Source: Nostocoides sp. HKS02 (GTDB lineage: Bacteria > Actinomycetota > Actinomycetes > Actinomycetales > Dermatophilaceae). Taken from it: DNA of 64,000 nt. Of the stretch, positions 29,953 to 39,619 are shown piece after piece. Position 1 is the stretch's first letter. Each line of letters begins with the position of its first letter. Location: assembly GCF_009707485.1 (NCBI RefSeq), contig NZ_CP046121.1, forward strand, positions 1,798,001 through 1,862,000. The letters are read 5' to 3'. The position numbers and the translations under genes are program-made. The notes under the pieces were generated by a model that worked only from the letters and a program-made list of their open reading frames with translations, did not search any database and was not told the DNA's origin.

Positions 29953-31779
29953 GTGGCTAATCGAAGCATCCGGCGGCGCGAACGCGTAAACCGGTGGATG
30001 TGGGCAGTCATCGACTCTGCGGCCTGGGTCCTGGCCGTGTTTCTGGCCGCGTGGCTGCGCTACGACCTGCAGGTCGGGCAGGTGCTCGCCTCGGCCACCA
30101 TCTCGTTCGCCGTCGTGGCGGTCATCTGCCAGGTCGTCTTCGGCACCTTCTTCGGCCCGTATGCCGTCGGCCATCAACGTGGGTCCTTCGAGGAGACCTA
30201 TGACGTCGGGCGGACCGTGCTCCTCACCACCCTCGTCCTGCTCACCGCAGTCTTCGCCGTCCACCTTGGCCCCCTGCCCCGAAGCATCCCGTTCACGGCT
30301 CCCGCCTTCGCGGTGCTGGGCATGTTCTCGGCGCGCTTCATCATCCGGTCGGTGCGCCTCACTCGGGTCGCCCACCAGGTCGGTGAGGATCGCCGGGCCA
30401 TCATCTTCGGGGCGGGCTCGGCGGGGCGCCAGCTCACCCGAAGCCTGCTGGGCGACGGCGACGGCGGCTACCGACCGGTCGCTCTGCTTGACGACGACCC
30501 GACGAAGGCGCGGCTGCGGATCGACGGGATCAGGGTCCGCGGCACACGCAAGGCCATGGCCGCGGTGGCACACAAACAGGGCGCCGACACCCTCATCATT
30601 GCGCTCCCCCTCGCCGAGGCCAAGACGATCCGCGAGCTGACCGAGCTGGCCGAGGACGCCGGGCTGCGAGCCGTGACGCTCCCGTCGTTGCGCGACATCA
30701 TCGGTGGTCGCCCGACTGCGGGCGACCTCCGCAAGGTCGACCTGGCCGACCTCCTCGGCAGGCGTCCCGTGGAGCTGGACATGGCCGTGATCGCCGAGCA
30801 GATCGCCGGCAAGCGGATCCTGGTCACCGGCGCCGGCGGGTCGATCGGCTCGGAGCTGTGCCGCCAGATCGCTCGGTTCGGCCCGGCCAAGCTGTTCCTG
30901 CTCGACCGCGACGAGTCCGGGCTCCAGGAGACCCAGATGAGCCTCGTGGGCAACGGGCTGCTCGACAGCGACGAGCTCATCCTGGCCAACATCCGCGAGG
31001 TCGACGCCATGCGCGATGCATTCGACCGCGCCCGCCCCGACATCGTGTTCCACGCCGCCGCCCTCAAGCACCTCCCCCTGCTCGAGTCACACCCTCTGGA
31101 GGCGTGGAAGACCAACGTGCTGGGCACCCTCAACGTGCTGCAGGCAGCCTCGGACGTCGGCGTGGGCACCTTCGTCAACATCTCCACCGACAAGGCCGCC
31201 AACCCGACCTGCGTGCTGGGCTACAGCAAGCGGGTTGCCGAGCGACTCACGGCCGATTTCGCGAACCGGTTCCCCGGCCGCTACGTGTCCGTGCGCTTCG
31301 GCAACGTCCTGGGGTCGCGTGGTTCGGTCGTCCACGCCTTCACGGCGCAGATCGAGCGCGGTGGCCCGATCACCGTCACCCACCCCGAGGTCGAGCGTTA
31401 CTTCATGCTCATCCCCGAGGCCTGCCAGCTCGTGCTCGAGGCCGCGTCCATCGGAACGGACGGTGAGGTGATGGTGCTCGAGATGGGCGAGCAGGTGAAG
31501 ATCGTCGACGTCGCCGAGACCCTGATCCGCATGTCCGGACGCCGCGACATCGACATCGTCTACACCGGCCTGCGGCCTGGCGAGAAGCTGGGCGAGGAGC
31601 TCTTCTCCCACCACGAGCAGCGCCAGAACACCAGCCACCCGCTGGTCTCCAACGTGTCCGTGCCGGGCATCTCGAGTGACCTCGTCTCCGACACCGTGCT
31701 GACCTCGCACGACGCCGCGGCCAGCTGGATGCGCACCGAGGCTGCGACTGACACGGCCTCGGCCCGTTCGAGCCGCTAG
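29953..31779 (+). CDS. WbpM/CapD-like membrane nucleotide-sugar 4,6-dehydratase
   Basis: Polytopic inner-membrane enzyme of 608 aa, probably a UDP-N-acetylglucosamine 4,6-dehydratase. Four N-terminal membrane helices (about 15-130) are followed by a first Rossmann-like domain (IIFGAGSAGRQLTRSLL). The catalytic SDR domain then has VTGAGGSIGSELCRQI, FHAAALKHLPLLE, and ISTDKAANPTCVLGYSKRVAERL, where the TDK replaces the Tyr-x3-Lys of ordinary SDRs as in WbpM/PglF. The GTG start at 29953 has a strong GGGGAGGAG site. It opens the long plus-strand polysaccharide operon. Confidence 0.92.
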   Translation: MANRSIRRRERVNRWMWAVIDSAAWVLAVFLAAWLRYDLQVGQVLASATISFAVVAVICQVVFGTFFGPYAVGHQRGSFEETYDVGRTVLLTTLVLLTAVFAVHLGPLPRSIPFTAPAFAVLGMFSARFIIRSVRLTRVAHQVGEDRRAIIFGAGSAGRQLTRSLLGDGDGGYRPVALLDDDPTKARLRIDGIRVRGTRKAMAAVAHKQGADTLIIALPLAEAKTIRELTELAEDAGLRAVTLPSLRDIIGGRPTAGDLRKVDLADLLGRRPVELDMAVIAEQIAGKRILVTGAGGSIGSELCRQIARFGPAKLFLLDRDESGLQETQMSLVGNGLLDSDELILANIREVDAMRDAFDRARPDIVFHAAALKHLPLLESHPLEAWKTNVLGTLNVLQAASDVGVGTFVNISTDKAANPTCVLGYSKRVAERLTADFANRFPGRYVSVRFGNVLGSRGSVVHAFTAQIERGGPITVTHPEVERYFMLIPEACQLVLEAASIGTDGEVMVLEMGEQVKIVDVAETLIRMSGRRDIDIVYTGLRPGEKLGEELFSHHEQRQNTSHPLVSNVSVPGISSDLVSDTVLTSHDAAASWMRTEAATDTASARSSR

Positions 31780-31781
31780 TC

Positions 31782-32735
31782 GTGGCGGAGCTCGTCACCA
31801 GCCTGATCGTCACGCTTGCGTTCTCTCCCGTCATCAGGGCGGCCATGCTGCGTCACGGCGTGATCGACGTTCCCAACCACCGCTCGTCCCACTCCTTGCC
31901 GACCCCGCGCGGCGGAGGCTGGGCATGCGTGGCCGGAGTCCTGGCAGCTGCGGGGGTAGCAGCGTGGCGGCATACCGACGTCCCCCTCGCCGCACTCGCG
32001 GCCGCGCTGGTGCTCGCGCTGGTCGGCTTCGCCGACGACCGAAGCGACCTGTCCGCGGGCGCACGCCTAACAGCGCAGATTCTCGCTGGCCTGGCCGTGG
32101 GAGGGGTCACCGGCGGCATCGCGGTCGCCCTGGTAGGTGCCGTGCTGTATCCCACAGCCGTGAACGTCGTGAACTTCATGGACGGCATCAACGGCATCAC
32201 GGCCTTGACCATGGCGGTGTGGGGCGTCACCGCCATCGCGGTCGGCGTGACCGACCACGTGCCCGGAGTGTGGGTGATCGGCGCGGCTACGGCAGGCGCC
32301 GCTCTCGGCTTCCTGCCGTGGAATGCGCCCAGGGCACGGCTGTTCCTCGGCGACGTCGGCAGCTACCTGTTTGGGGCCTTGGTCGCCGGCGGCATTCTCC
32401 TCGGATGGCATGGAGGCGCTCGGGTCAGCGTTCTCGCCGCGCCACTGTGCTTCTACGTTGCCGACACCTTCGTCACGTTGGCGCAGCGGGCAACGCGCCG
32501 CGAACCACTCCTCTCGGCCCACCGCGACCATGTGTACCAGCGCATGGTGCGGGTGGTCGGGTTGAGCCACACGGTGACGGCCTTGAGCGTTGCCTGTGCA
32601 TCGGCGCTGGTCACAGCGGCGTGGGTGTGGGCCGATGTCCGCATCGCGTCACTCTTCAGCGTGGTCTCAGTGCTCCTGTATGTAGGCTGTGTGCGACTTG
32701 CGGGGGCTGCCAGAGGCACCACGTCCGATACCTAG
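31782..32735 (+). CDS. MraY/WecA-family undecaprenyl-phosphate sugar-1-phosphate transferase (WbpL-like)
   Basis: Integral membrane transferase of 317 aa that would load a GlcNAc-, QuiNAc- or FucNAc-1-phosphate onto undecaprenyl phosphate to begin a repeat unit. About nine hydrophobic segments and the family motifs are visible: HRSSHSLPTPRGGGW, ALVGFADDRSDLS (DDxxD-like), VNVVNFMDGINGI, ARLFLGDVGSYLFG and the HRDHVYQRMV motif near the end. It starts at GTG 31782, two bases after the WbpM-like gene, which favours an N-acetylated 6-deoxy sugar as substrate. Confidence 0.9.
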   Translation: MAELVTSLIVTLAFSPVIRAAMLRHGVIDVPNHRSSHSLPTPRGGGWACVAGVLAAAGVAAWRHTDVPLAALAAALVLALVGFADDRSDLSAGARLTAQILAGLAVGGVTGGIAVALVGAVLYPTAVNVVNFMDGINGITALTMAVWGVTAIAVGVTDHVPGVWVIGAATAGAALGFLPWNAPRARLFLGDVGSYLFGALVAGGILLGWHGGARVSVLAAPLCFYVADTFVTLAQRATRREPLLSAHRDHVYQRMVRVVGLSHTVTALSVACASALVTAAWVWADVRIASLFSVVSVLLYVGCVRLAGAARGTTSDT

Positions 32736-32747
32736 GAGATTTCACAG

Positions 32748-34616
32748 ATGTGCGGAATCTCTGGCGCAGTCCATCCCGACCCACGGGTCCGCCGCGACGC
32801 CCTGTGCGCGGCCCTCGACGTCCTGGAGCATCGCGGCCCAGATGAGTCCGCGACGTACGAGGAGGGCCTGACCGCCCTTGGCATGACCAGGTTGGCGGTC
32901 ATCGACCTCGATGGCGGTCACCAGCCGATGAGCACCCCGGATGGTCGGTTGACTGTGGTCTTCAACGGTGAGATCTACAACTACCGGGAGATCGCCCAAC
33001 GACTGAAGGCCCAAGGGCGGATCCTCCGGACCGATTCGGACACGGAAGTCCTCCTGCACCTCTACGAGCTTCACGGACTCGACGTCGTGGACCACCTGCG
33101 CGGAATGTTTGCGTTCGCCATCCACGACACCCACCGCCAGCGGCTGATCCTGGCGCGGGATCGGCTAGGCAAGAAGCCGCTCTACTATGCCCAGCCGCAG
33201 CCGGACACGCTGGTGTTCGGCTCAGAACTCAAGGCGCTGGCGCCGCTGGCCAGGGCAGCTGGCATGCGGCTGGCGGTGCGTCCGCAAAGCATCTATGACT
33301 ACCTCTCGTTCGGCGTCGTGCCCCAGCCCGACACCATCTACGACGGGGTGCACAGCCTGCCCGCCGCCAGCGTGGCGGTCTTCGACGGGGGATCGCTCAG
33401 CATCCGGCGCTACTGGAGTCCTCAGTTTCAACCGAAGCTGGACCTCACCTATGACGAGGCACAGGAGAAGGCGCGCTCCCTCATCGGCGAGGCGGTTGCC
33501 ATCCGGCTCCGCTCGGATGTGCCGCTCGGCGTTCTCTTGTCGGGTGGCCTCGACAGTTCCATCGTCGCTCATGAGGCCGTCAGGGCCGGGGCGGGCTCCT
33601 TGCAGACCTTCACCGTGGCAACCGGCGGGGAGCTCGACGAGTCCCTCGTCGCTCGCCGCACAGCCGAGTACCTCGGCGTGCCCAACACCGTTCTCCCGCT
33701 CGAGGTCGACCCCGTGGCGGGAGTGCACAAGGTCGTCTCGGCCTACGACCAGCCGTACGCCGACTCCAGCGCGATCCCGACGATGCAGATCTCGCAGCTG
33801 GCGCGTCAACATGTGACGGTCGTGCTCAACGGCGATGGCGGCGACGAGACCTTCGCCGGCTACCGTCGGTATGCCGCGGCGACCGCATCCGCACGCCTCG
33901 ACCGGTTTGGGGGCGCCCCTGCCCGAGCGGCCACCAAGCTCCTTGAGGCATTGCCTCTCGAGCGTCGCTCCGCCCTCGGCTTCGCAGCGCGATTCGCCCG
34001 CGGGCTCTCGATGGGCCCGTCGGAGAGATACCTCGCGTGGACCACTGACATGCTGCGCGAGCGCGACAAGCGCGCCATCTGGCGGGGCGGGGCCGTCGAA
34101 GCGTCGGAGCGGCTGGTGCCGGTGCAGGTCGGCCCGACCGTGTCAGCGCTCGACCGGCTGGTGGCGACGGACGTCGGCTTCAACCTGCTCTCCGATCTCC
34201 TCGTGAAGATGGACATCGGGACCATGAGCGCGTCCCTCGAGGCCCGGTCGCCATTCCTCGACCACGAGGTCGCGGAGCTCGCCTGGCGGCTTCCTGACGC
34301 GTACCGCGTGAAGGGAGGCCAGACAAAGCGGATTCTGCGCGACGCCTACAAGGGTCGCCTTCCTCAAGAGGTGATCGGCGGGGCCAAGCGGGGCTTCGAG
34401 GTACCGATGGCGTCATGGCTGCAGGGTCCGCTGAGGCCCTTGGTGCACGACACGCTCGGCGTACCCAACGCGCGGGTCTTCGAGTACGTTGAACCGAAAC
34501 TGGTGCAGGGTCTGCTCGAGGGCACTGCCTTCACGGACCGGAACACCACGTATCTCCTGTATGCCATGCTTGTGCTCGAACTCTGGCTGGACCAGCACCC
34601 AGCAGGGCAACTCTGA
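32748..34616 (+). CDS. Asparagine synthase (glutamine-hydrolysing) homologue in a polysaccharide cluster
   Basis: AsnB-type amidotransferase of 622 aa. The N-terminal glutaminase domain begins MCGISGAVHP, so Cys2 becomes the catalytic nucleophile, and includes HRGPDES and FNGEIYNYREI. The synthetase domain has the ATP-pyrophosphatase loop VLLSGGLDSSIVA. Starts at ATG 32748 after AGGAG. Inside this locus it more likely amidates a sugar carboxylate, as proposed for WbpS-like proteins, than makes free asparagine; that assignment is inference from the uronate-forming dehydrogenase genes nearby. Confidence 0.9.
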   Translation: MCGISGAVHPDPRVRRDALCAALDVLEHRGPDESATYEEGLTALGMTRLAVIDLDGGHQPMSTPDGRLTVVFNGEIYNYREIAQRLKAQGRILRTDSDTEVLLHLYELHGLDVVDHLRGMFAFAIHDTHRQRLILARDRLGKKPLYYAQPQPDTLVFGSELKALAPLARAAGMRLAVRPQSIYDYLSFGVVPQPDTIYDGVHSLPAASVAVFDGGSLSIRRYWSPQFQPKLDLTYDEAQEKARSLIGEAVAIRLRSDVPLGVLLSGGLDSSIVAHEAVRAGAGSLQTFTVATGGELDESLVARRTAEYLGVPNTVLPLEVDPVAGVHKVVSAYDQPYADSSAIPTMQISQLARQHVTVVLNGDGGDETFAGYRRYAAATASARLDRFGGAPARAATKLLEALPLERRSALGFAARFARGLSMGPSERYLAWTTDMLRERDKRAIWRGGAVEASERLVPVQVGPTVSALDRLVATDVGFNLLSDLLVKMDIGTMSASLEARSPFLDHEVAELAWRLPDAYRVKGGQTKRILRDAYKGRLPQEVIGGAKRGFEVPMASWLQGPLRPLVHDTLGVPNARVFEYVEPKLVQGLLEGTAFTDRNTTYLLYAMLVLELWLDQHPAGQL

Positions 34617-34639
34617 CCCTTGAAGGACCGCCAGCGCTG

Positions 34640-35704
34640 ATGCCCACCTCGCCGGACGGATCATTCACAACCCCGCGCCTCACGACGGTCTCGTTGTATG
34701 GCAGCAGAGCACCCAGTACCAGGGTGAGGATCGACGACTGGCTGTCGCACCTCGACGTGTCGGCGCAACACTTCCGCCATGCCGGACTCGGCAACCTCCG
34801 CCCCTCGACCGTGTTTCGTCACCTGCCTGAGGTCGTGGCCGCGGAGATCACGACCCGCCGTCTCGCACATGGCAAACGTGACTTGCTGTTGATGTCGCGC
34901 GAGGCCAGCCCCCTCAGCCACGGGGAGGTCGAGGAGCGCTTTCTGCGGTCGGCGGCGCACTCCACCTACGACTTCGACGACGCGTTGTTCGAGGACGGCT
35001 CCGGCCTGCGGAGCATCTACGCCAGGCCCGCGAAATGCCGGCGCGGCGTCAGCACTGCGGACGTCGTGATTGCCGGAAACGACTATCTCGCGGGCTGGGC
35101 CTCCCAGCATTCCCGCGACGTGCGTGTGATTCCTTCATGCATCGAACCGTCGACGTACCTGGTCAAGGGCTCCTGGGCGGTCGGTGAGGCGCCGGTGATC
35201 GTCTGGCTCGGCTCCCGCACCACAGAGCGGTACGTCGAATCCATCGCACCCCAGTTGCGCCGACTCCATGAGACGACAGGGGCCCGGCTCCGACTCATCA
35301 GCGGGCCCGGCCCGGACAGCATCGGTCTGCATGGGTTCGTCGACCGCGTGCCATGGGACCTGCGCACCATGCCGGGCCTGCTCGCCTCCGCAGACATTGC
35401 CATCGCCCCCCTGGACGACTCACCGTTCAGCCGAGGCAAGTGTGCCTACAAGCTCTTGCAGTATGCAGCGGCGGGGCTGCCCATAGTCGGCTCTCCCGTC
35501 GGGGCGAACGAGCTCGCGCTGAAGCGGTTCGATGGCGTTGCCGTCGGCCCTGACGAGAGCTGGGCCGACGCGATCGCGGGTGTCCTCCACGAGGGTGATG
35601 ACGTGCGCCGACAGCGCGGGCTCACTGGCGTTGCCGCTGTGGCGGAGCACTACTCCTTTGACGCCTGGGCGGATGAATGGACCCGAGCGGTGGGCCTGTC
35701 GTGA
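34640..35704 (+). CDS. Glycosyltransferase (GT-B, family 4-like)
   Basis: Glycosyltransferase of 354 aa with a GT-B layout. The C-terminal nucleotide-sugar domain shows VIVWLGSRTTERY, the LHGFVDRVPWDL segment, DIAIAPLDDSPFSRGKCAYKLLQYAAAGLPIVGSPVG (the E-x7-E region is modified to K-x-K-L-L-Q-Y) and a C-terminal helix. The N-terminal domain begins LTTVSLYGSRAPSTRVR. The sugar donor and acceptor are unknown. Its TGA overlaps the next start (GTGA). Confidence 0.82.
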   Translation: MPTSPDGSFTTPRLTTVSLYGSRAPSTRVRIDDWLSHLDVSAQHFRHAGLGNLRPSTVFRHLPEVVAAEITTRRLAHGKRDLLLMSREASPLSHGEVEERFLRSAAHSTYDFDDALFEDGSGLRSIYARPAKCRRGVSTADVVIAGNDYLAGWASQHSRDVRVIPSCIEPSTYLVKGSWAVGEAPVIVWLGSRTTERYVESIAPQLRRLHETTGARLRLISGPGPDSIGLHGFVDRVPWDLRTMPGLLASADIAIAPLDDSPFSRGKCAYKLLQYAAAGLPIVGSPVGANELALKRFDGVAVGPDESWADAIAGVLHEGDDVRRQRGLTGVAAVAEHYSFDAWADEWTRAVGLS

Positions 35705-36885
35705 GTCGGGACCGGCCAATCGCCGTCGTCAGCACCACGATCTCCCGCACCGTGGACCAGTTCTACCGAGAGATCACCGGGACGCTCCAGCGCGAGGGCT
35801 ATCGCGTGCATGTGATCACCAGCGCAGGCCCCGAGATCCCCGCCCTTCGCGCCCGGGCTGATCACGTCCACATCGTGCCCATGGCGCGGGCCGTTTCGCT
35901 GGTTGCGGACCTGCGAGCGCTGCTTGGATGGATCCGGGTGCTTCGGCAGGTGCGCCCCGACGTCGTGTTCGCGGGAACGCCCAAGGCCGGTCTGCTCGGG
36001 ATGGTCGCGTCCAAGCTGACCCGAGTTCCACGCCGCGCCTATTTCCTGCAGGGGCTCCGCCTCGAGGGCGTCGAAGGGCGCCACCGGGCCATCCTGAGCG
36101 CGATGGAGCGATTGACCAGCTGGTGCAGCCACGTGGTCATTGCCGTGTCGCCGTCGCTCGCCACCCGGTACCGAGTGCTAGGACTGGACGCGGGCAGGCC
36201 GCTCGTCGTGCCACATCACGGCAGCAGCCACGGCGTGAACACAGAGCACTTCACCCCGATCCCGCGAGCGGAACATGTGCTCTTCGATGCCGGACTCCAG
36301 TCCTCGGTGCCCGTGCTGGCCTTCATCGGTCGCCTGACTCGGGACAAGGGACCGGACGCCCTGATTGCGGCGGCACGCAGGATTCGTGAGCTCGGTGACG
36401 AGGTCCAGCTCCTCATCTTGGGCGCCCAGGATGAAGCCGACTCTGCGGGCTACCTGGAGCGCCTGCGGGGCTCCGGCCTCCCGTTGGCCGTCTACGACCA
36501 CCTCGAGGATGTCCGACCGTTCCTCTCGGTCACGGACATCCTTGTCCTTCCCACCTGGCGCGAGGGCATGCCCAACGTGGTCCTTGAGGCTGCCGCGATG
36601 GGGGTTCCGGCAATCACCACTGACGCGACAGGGGCTGTGGACTCGGTCGAGGACGGACGCACCGGCTTGATCGTCCCCGTGGATGACGCACCCGCCTTGG
36701 CAGCAGCGATCGACCGCCTCCTGCGTGAGCCTGAGCTCCGCCGTGAGATGGGCGCTGCCGCCCGCGCACGCGTCGTCGCCGACTTCCAGCCCCGGGACGT
36801 GGCCGCAGCGGTGGTGGCGGCAGCTCTCGGCGTGCCAAACCCGTCACCGGCCGCCAGGCCAATGGTCGGAGGTGCGTCGGAATGA
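35701..36885 (+). CDS. Glycosyltransferase family 4
   Basis: GT-B glycosyltransferase of 394 aa starting at GTG 35701, overlapping the previous stop. The N domain contains VVFAGTPKAGLLGMVASKL and RRAYFLQGLRLEG, a pattern found in WbpT/CapM-like transferases. The C domain has VLAFIGRLTRDKGPDALIAAA, LVLPTWREGMPNVVLEAAAMGVP (the EGMPNV-x-L-E donor motif) and GLIVPVDDAPALAAAI. It acts at the cytoplasmic face on lipid-linked intermediates. It overlaps the epimerase gene at its end (ATGA). Confidence 0.9.
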   Translation: MSRDRPIAVVSTTISRTVDQFYREITGTLQREGYRVHVITSAGPEIPALRARADHVHIVPMARAVSLVADLRALLGWIRVLRQVRPDVVFAGTPKAGLLGMVASKLTRVPRRAYFLQGLRLEGVEGRHRAILSAMERLTSWCSHVVIAVSPSLATRYRVLGLDAGRPLVVPHHGSSHGVNTEHFTPIPRAEHVLFDAGLQSSVPVLAFIGRLTRDKGPDALIAAARRIRELGDEVQLLILGAQDEADSAGYLERLRGSGLPLAVYDHLEDVRPFLSVTDILVLPTWREGMPNVVLEAAAMGVPAITTDATGAVDSVEDGRTGLIVPVDDAPALAAAIDRLLREPELRREMGAAARARVVADFQPRDVAAAVVAAALGVPNPSPAARPMVGGASE

Positions 36886-37847
36886 CCTCCGAAGTTGTCT
36901 ACCTCACCGGGGCCTCGGGCTTTGTGGGTCAGCACCTCCAGCGGCTGCTGCCCGCGCGTGGCGTGCGAAAGATTGTCACCGTCGGACGGTCGGGCAGCGA
37001 TCTCGACTACGCGACCTTTGCGAAGGCCGAGCTGGAGGCCGACTCGGCGGTGATTCACCTGGCTGGGCAGGCGCACGACCTCCACGGGTCGGCGGACGAA
37101 GCCCGGTACGAGGCGGCCAACGTTGCCCTCACCCGCGACGTCTACGAGGCCTTCCGGGCCTCGAAGGCGCGCACCTTCATCTTCTTCAGCTCGGTCAAGG
37201 CAGTCAGCGACGCCCCGGCCGGCATCCTGCGCGAGAACGATGAACCACACCCCACAACGCCATACGGCCGGTCGAAGCTGCGAGCCGAGCAGTACCTCGC
37301 TGGGCGGCCGCCGGAGCCGGGCCAAGAGCTCTACGTGCTTCGACCCTGCGTGGTTGTGGGCCCAGGGGTCAAGGGTAACTTCGCGTTGCTGAACCGGCTC
37401 ATCAGAGCGCGGATCCCTTATCCGCTGGGAGCGTTTGCGAACCAGCGGTCAGTCCTCTCGATCGACAACCTTGAGTTCGTCGTGACCGCGGCCCTGAAAG
37501 GGGACCTGCCGCCGGGCACGTACAACTTGGCGGACGACGAGCCCCTCTCAACAGTCGACATGGTTCGGACGCTCGCAGCCGCGCACGGGCGCTCGCCCAA
37601 GATCTGGCCCATCCCGGTCAGTGTGGTCAAAGCCCTGGCCAGAGCTGGCGATGTGCTGCCTCTCCCCCTCAACTCCCTACGCTTGCAAAAGCTCACCGAA
37701 AGCTATGTCGTTGACAATGCTGCACTGAAATCTGGTCTGGGGGTGGAGCGGCTGCCAGTCTCGCCGCGAGGAGGGCTCATACACTCAGTCGTCCACACTC
37801 GTCAGGCCGGAACATCGGAAGGGCGGTCCCACAATCAGCCCCGATAG
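36882..37847 (+). CDS. NAD-dependent epimerase/dehydratase, WbpV/WreQ-like 4-ketoreductase candidate
   Basis: Extended SDR of 321 aa with LTGASGFVGQHLQRLL, VIHLAGQAHD, FFSSVKAVSD and YGRSKLRAEQYL (Tyr-x3-Lys). The C-terminal part, with RSVLSIDNLEFVVTAAL, TYNLADDEPLSTVDMVRTLA and a final region with VDNAALKSGLG, resembles WbpV/WreQ reductases that turn UDP-4-keto-6-deoxy-GlcNAc into UDP-QuiNAc or UDP-FucNAc. Together with the WbpM-like and WbpL-like proteins upstream this would form a complete short pathway; the substrate is inferred. Confidence 0.82.
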   Translation: MTSEVVYLTGASGFVGQHLQRLLPARGVRKIVTVGRSGSDLDYATFAKAELEADSAVIHLAGQAHDLHGSADEARYEAANVALTRDVYEAFRASKARTFIFFSSVKAVSDAPAGILRENDEPHPTTPYGRSKLRAEQYLAGRPPEPGQELYVLRPCVVVGPGVKGNFALLNRLIRARIPYPLGAFANQRSVLSIDNLEFVVTAALKGDLPPGTYNLADDEPLSTVDMVRTLAAAHGRSPKIWPIPVSVVKALARAGDVLPLPLNSLRLQKLTESYVVDNAALKSGLGVERLPVSPRGGLIHSVVHTRQAGTSEGRSHNQPR

Positions 37848-37854
37848 GCAGCCC

Positions 37855-38838
37855 ATGACTTCCATGCAGGCCGGTCGTACGGCATCCGCCAACCTTGACA
37901 TGGCCGACCTCAACATCACCTCCGTGACGCATGCCCACCTGTTGGCGTGCGTGAATACCGAGCTCCTGGCACGGGCCGTTCCGGGGAGGACTCTGCGGAT
38001 CTTGGACGCCGGATGTGGCAATGGTGAGCTCATCCGGGTCCTCGATGTTGCGCTGTCTGCTTGGTATCCAGATTGCCTGGTGGAGGTGTACGGCTACGAC
38101 GTCGGTGACCATGGAGTGCAGTCCGCCGGGTTCTTCGACTCCACCGTCCGCCGCCTCAGCGAGGAGAGTCCGAGTGTGGACTGGACCGAGCGGCTGCATC
38201 TCATTGGGGCGAGTTCGGGGTGGCCATTCCCGGACGAATACTTCGACATCGTGGTCAGTAACCAGGTTCTCGAGCACGTGGACGACCACCTGCACTTCTT
38301 CAAGGAAACCCGAAGGGCCCTCAAGCAAGGTGGAGTCGCACTCCACCTCTTTCCACTTCGTCACTACCTGTGGGAGGGACACCTCCACCTTCCGCTCGTT
38401 CACCGAATCCAGTCCCACGATCTGCGGTATGCCGCGATCAAGCGAATGAGTCAGATGGGAATTGGACCTTTTCGCAAGTCAAAGGCCGCCGGAGAAGGGC
38501 GGCAGCTCGCCGACTATTCGGAACTACACGCCGACTACGTCTGGCACTGGACGAACTACCTCACCGAGTCGCAGGTGTACGCGCTCGCGCGTCAGGTCGG
38601 ACTACGCGCGAGCCTGCGGTACACGCCAGAGTTCTATGTGCAGAAGTTGCGCCAACTTCGGCGCAAGCCTGCGGTCCGCCAGTACGACACCGAAGGGCGC
38701 GCACTCACGGACGCCTTGGGCGCCAAGTGCCTTCGCTACGCCTCCAGCGTCACGGTGCGGCTTGAAAGCACCAACTCGTATCACTTGGGAGTCCACGGCG
38801 ACGAAGGCGGATCTGCGGGTTCCGAACCCCGTCAGTGA
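37855..38838 (+). CDS. Class I SAM-dependent methyltransferase
   Basis: Methyltransferase of 327 aa with motif I ILDAGCGNGELIRVLD, an acidic motif II region YGYDVGD, and FDIVVSNQVLEHVDDHLHFFKETRRALKQGG. The C-terminal 130 residues with HLPLVHRIQSHDLRYAAI and HWTNYLTESQVYAL are not part of the core fold and may bind the glycan. Probably O-methylates a sugar or a lipid-linked intermediate. It begins 7 bases after the epimerase gene. Confidence 0.85.
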   Translation: MTSMQAGRTASANLDMADLNITSVTHAHLLACVNTELLARAVPGRTLRILDAGCGNGELIRVLDVALSAWYPDCLVEVYGYDVGDHGVQSAGFFDSTVRRLSEESPSVDWTERLHLIGASSGWPFPDEYFDIVVSNQVLEHVDDHLHFFKETRRALKQGGVALHLFPLRHYLWEGHLHLPLVHRIQSHDLRYAAIKRMSQMGIGPFRKSKAAGEGRQLADYSELHADYVWHWTNYLTESQVYALARQVGLRASLRYTPEFYVQKLRQLRRKPAVRQYDTEGRALTDALGAKCLRYASSVTVRLESTNSYHLGVHGDEGGSAGSEPRQ

Positions 38839-38901
38839 GTCTGCTCGGGGCTGTGGTCGCTCAGCCCGGTCGACGCTCGACCATGGTGTAGGTTCCTCGC
38901 C

Positions 38902-39582
38902 ATGTGCAACCAGGCCGGCATCACGTTTGTTCGAGACGCATTGACAGAGCCGGACGTGAAGGGCAAGCGGGTCCTCGAGGTCGGCGCATATGACGTCAAC
39001 GGCAGCACGCGTCCGTATCTGAAGTCGTTCGCGCCGTCGGAGTACATCGGGGTGGACATCGAGGACGGACCCGGCGTCGACATCGTGTGCAACGCCGAGA
39101 CCCTGGTCGAGCGGTTCGGCCCGCAATCCTTCGACGTGGTCCTAACGACTGAGATGCTGGAGCACGTTCGCGACTGGCGCCGAGTGATCTCCAACCTCAA
39201 AGGTGTCCTGCGGCCGGGTGGGGTCCTTGTGATCACCACCCGATCAAAGGGATTCCCGATCCACGCCTACCCATACGACTTCTGGCGCTACGAGCTGGAT
39301 GACATGCGCACCATCTTCGCTGACTTCGACGATGTGACCGTCTCCCCCGACGCCCCGGAGGCGGGAGTCTTCGTTCGGGCTATCAAGAGCACCCGCACGG
39401 AGCCGGATCTTGCGCCCATCGAGCTCTACAGCATGATCCGTCGGCGCCGCACGCTCGACGTCTCGAACGCTGAGGTGAAGGCCCTTAAGGCTGCTTGGAT
39501 CGCCTGGAATAAGGTCAAGGGACTCATCCCCACGACGATGAAGCAAAGCCTTCTGGATCGCCTCTCCCGTCCTGCGGGCTGA
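38902..39582 (+). CDS. SAM-dependent methyltransferase domain protein
   Basis: Methyltransferase of 226 aa, FkbM/UbiE-like in layout: motif I RVLEVGAYDVNGSTRPYL (unusual; the GxGxG is replaced by GAYDVNG), VGVDIEDGPGVDIV, and FDVVLTTEMLEHVRDWRRVISNLKGVLRPGGVLVITT. YDFWRYELDDMRTIF follows. The DVNGS form is shared with methyltransferases found in polysaccharide clusters. It is the last plus-strand gene before a converging glycosyltransferase. Confidence 0.8.
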   Translation: MCNQAGITFVRDALTEPDVKGKRVLEVGAYDVNGSTRPYLKSFAPSEYIGVDIEDGPGVDIVCNAETLVERFGPQSFDVVLTTEMLEHVRDWRRVISNLKGVLRPGGVLVITTRSKGFPIHAYPYDFWRYELDDMRTIFADFDDVTVSPDAPEAGVFVRAIKSTRTEPDLAPIELYSMIRRRRTLDVSNAEVKALKAAWIAWNKVKGLIPTTMKQSLLDRLSRPAG

Positions 39583-39619
39583 CGCCAACCCGCAGCGGCT
39601 GACCAGGCGGCACCGTCAG

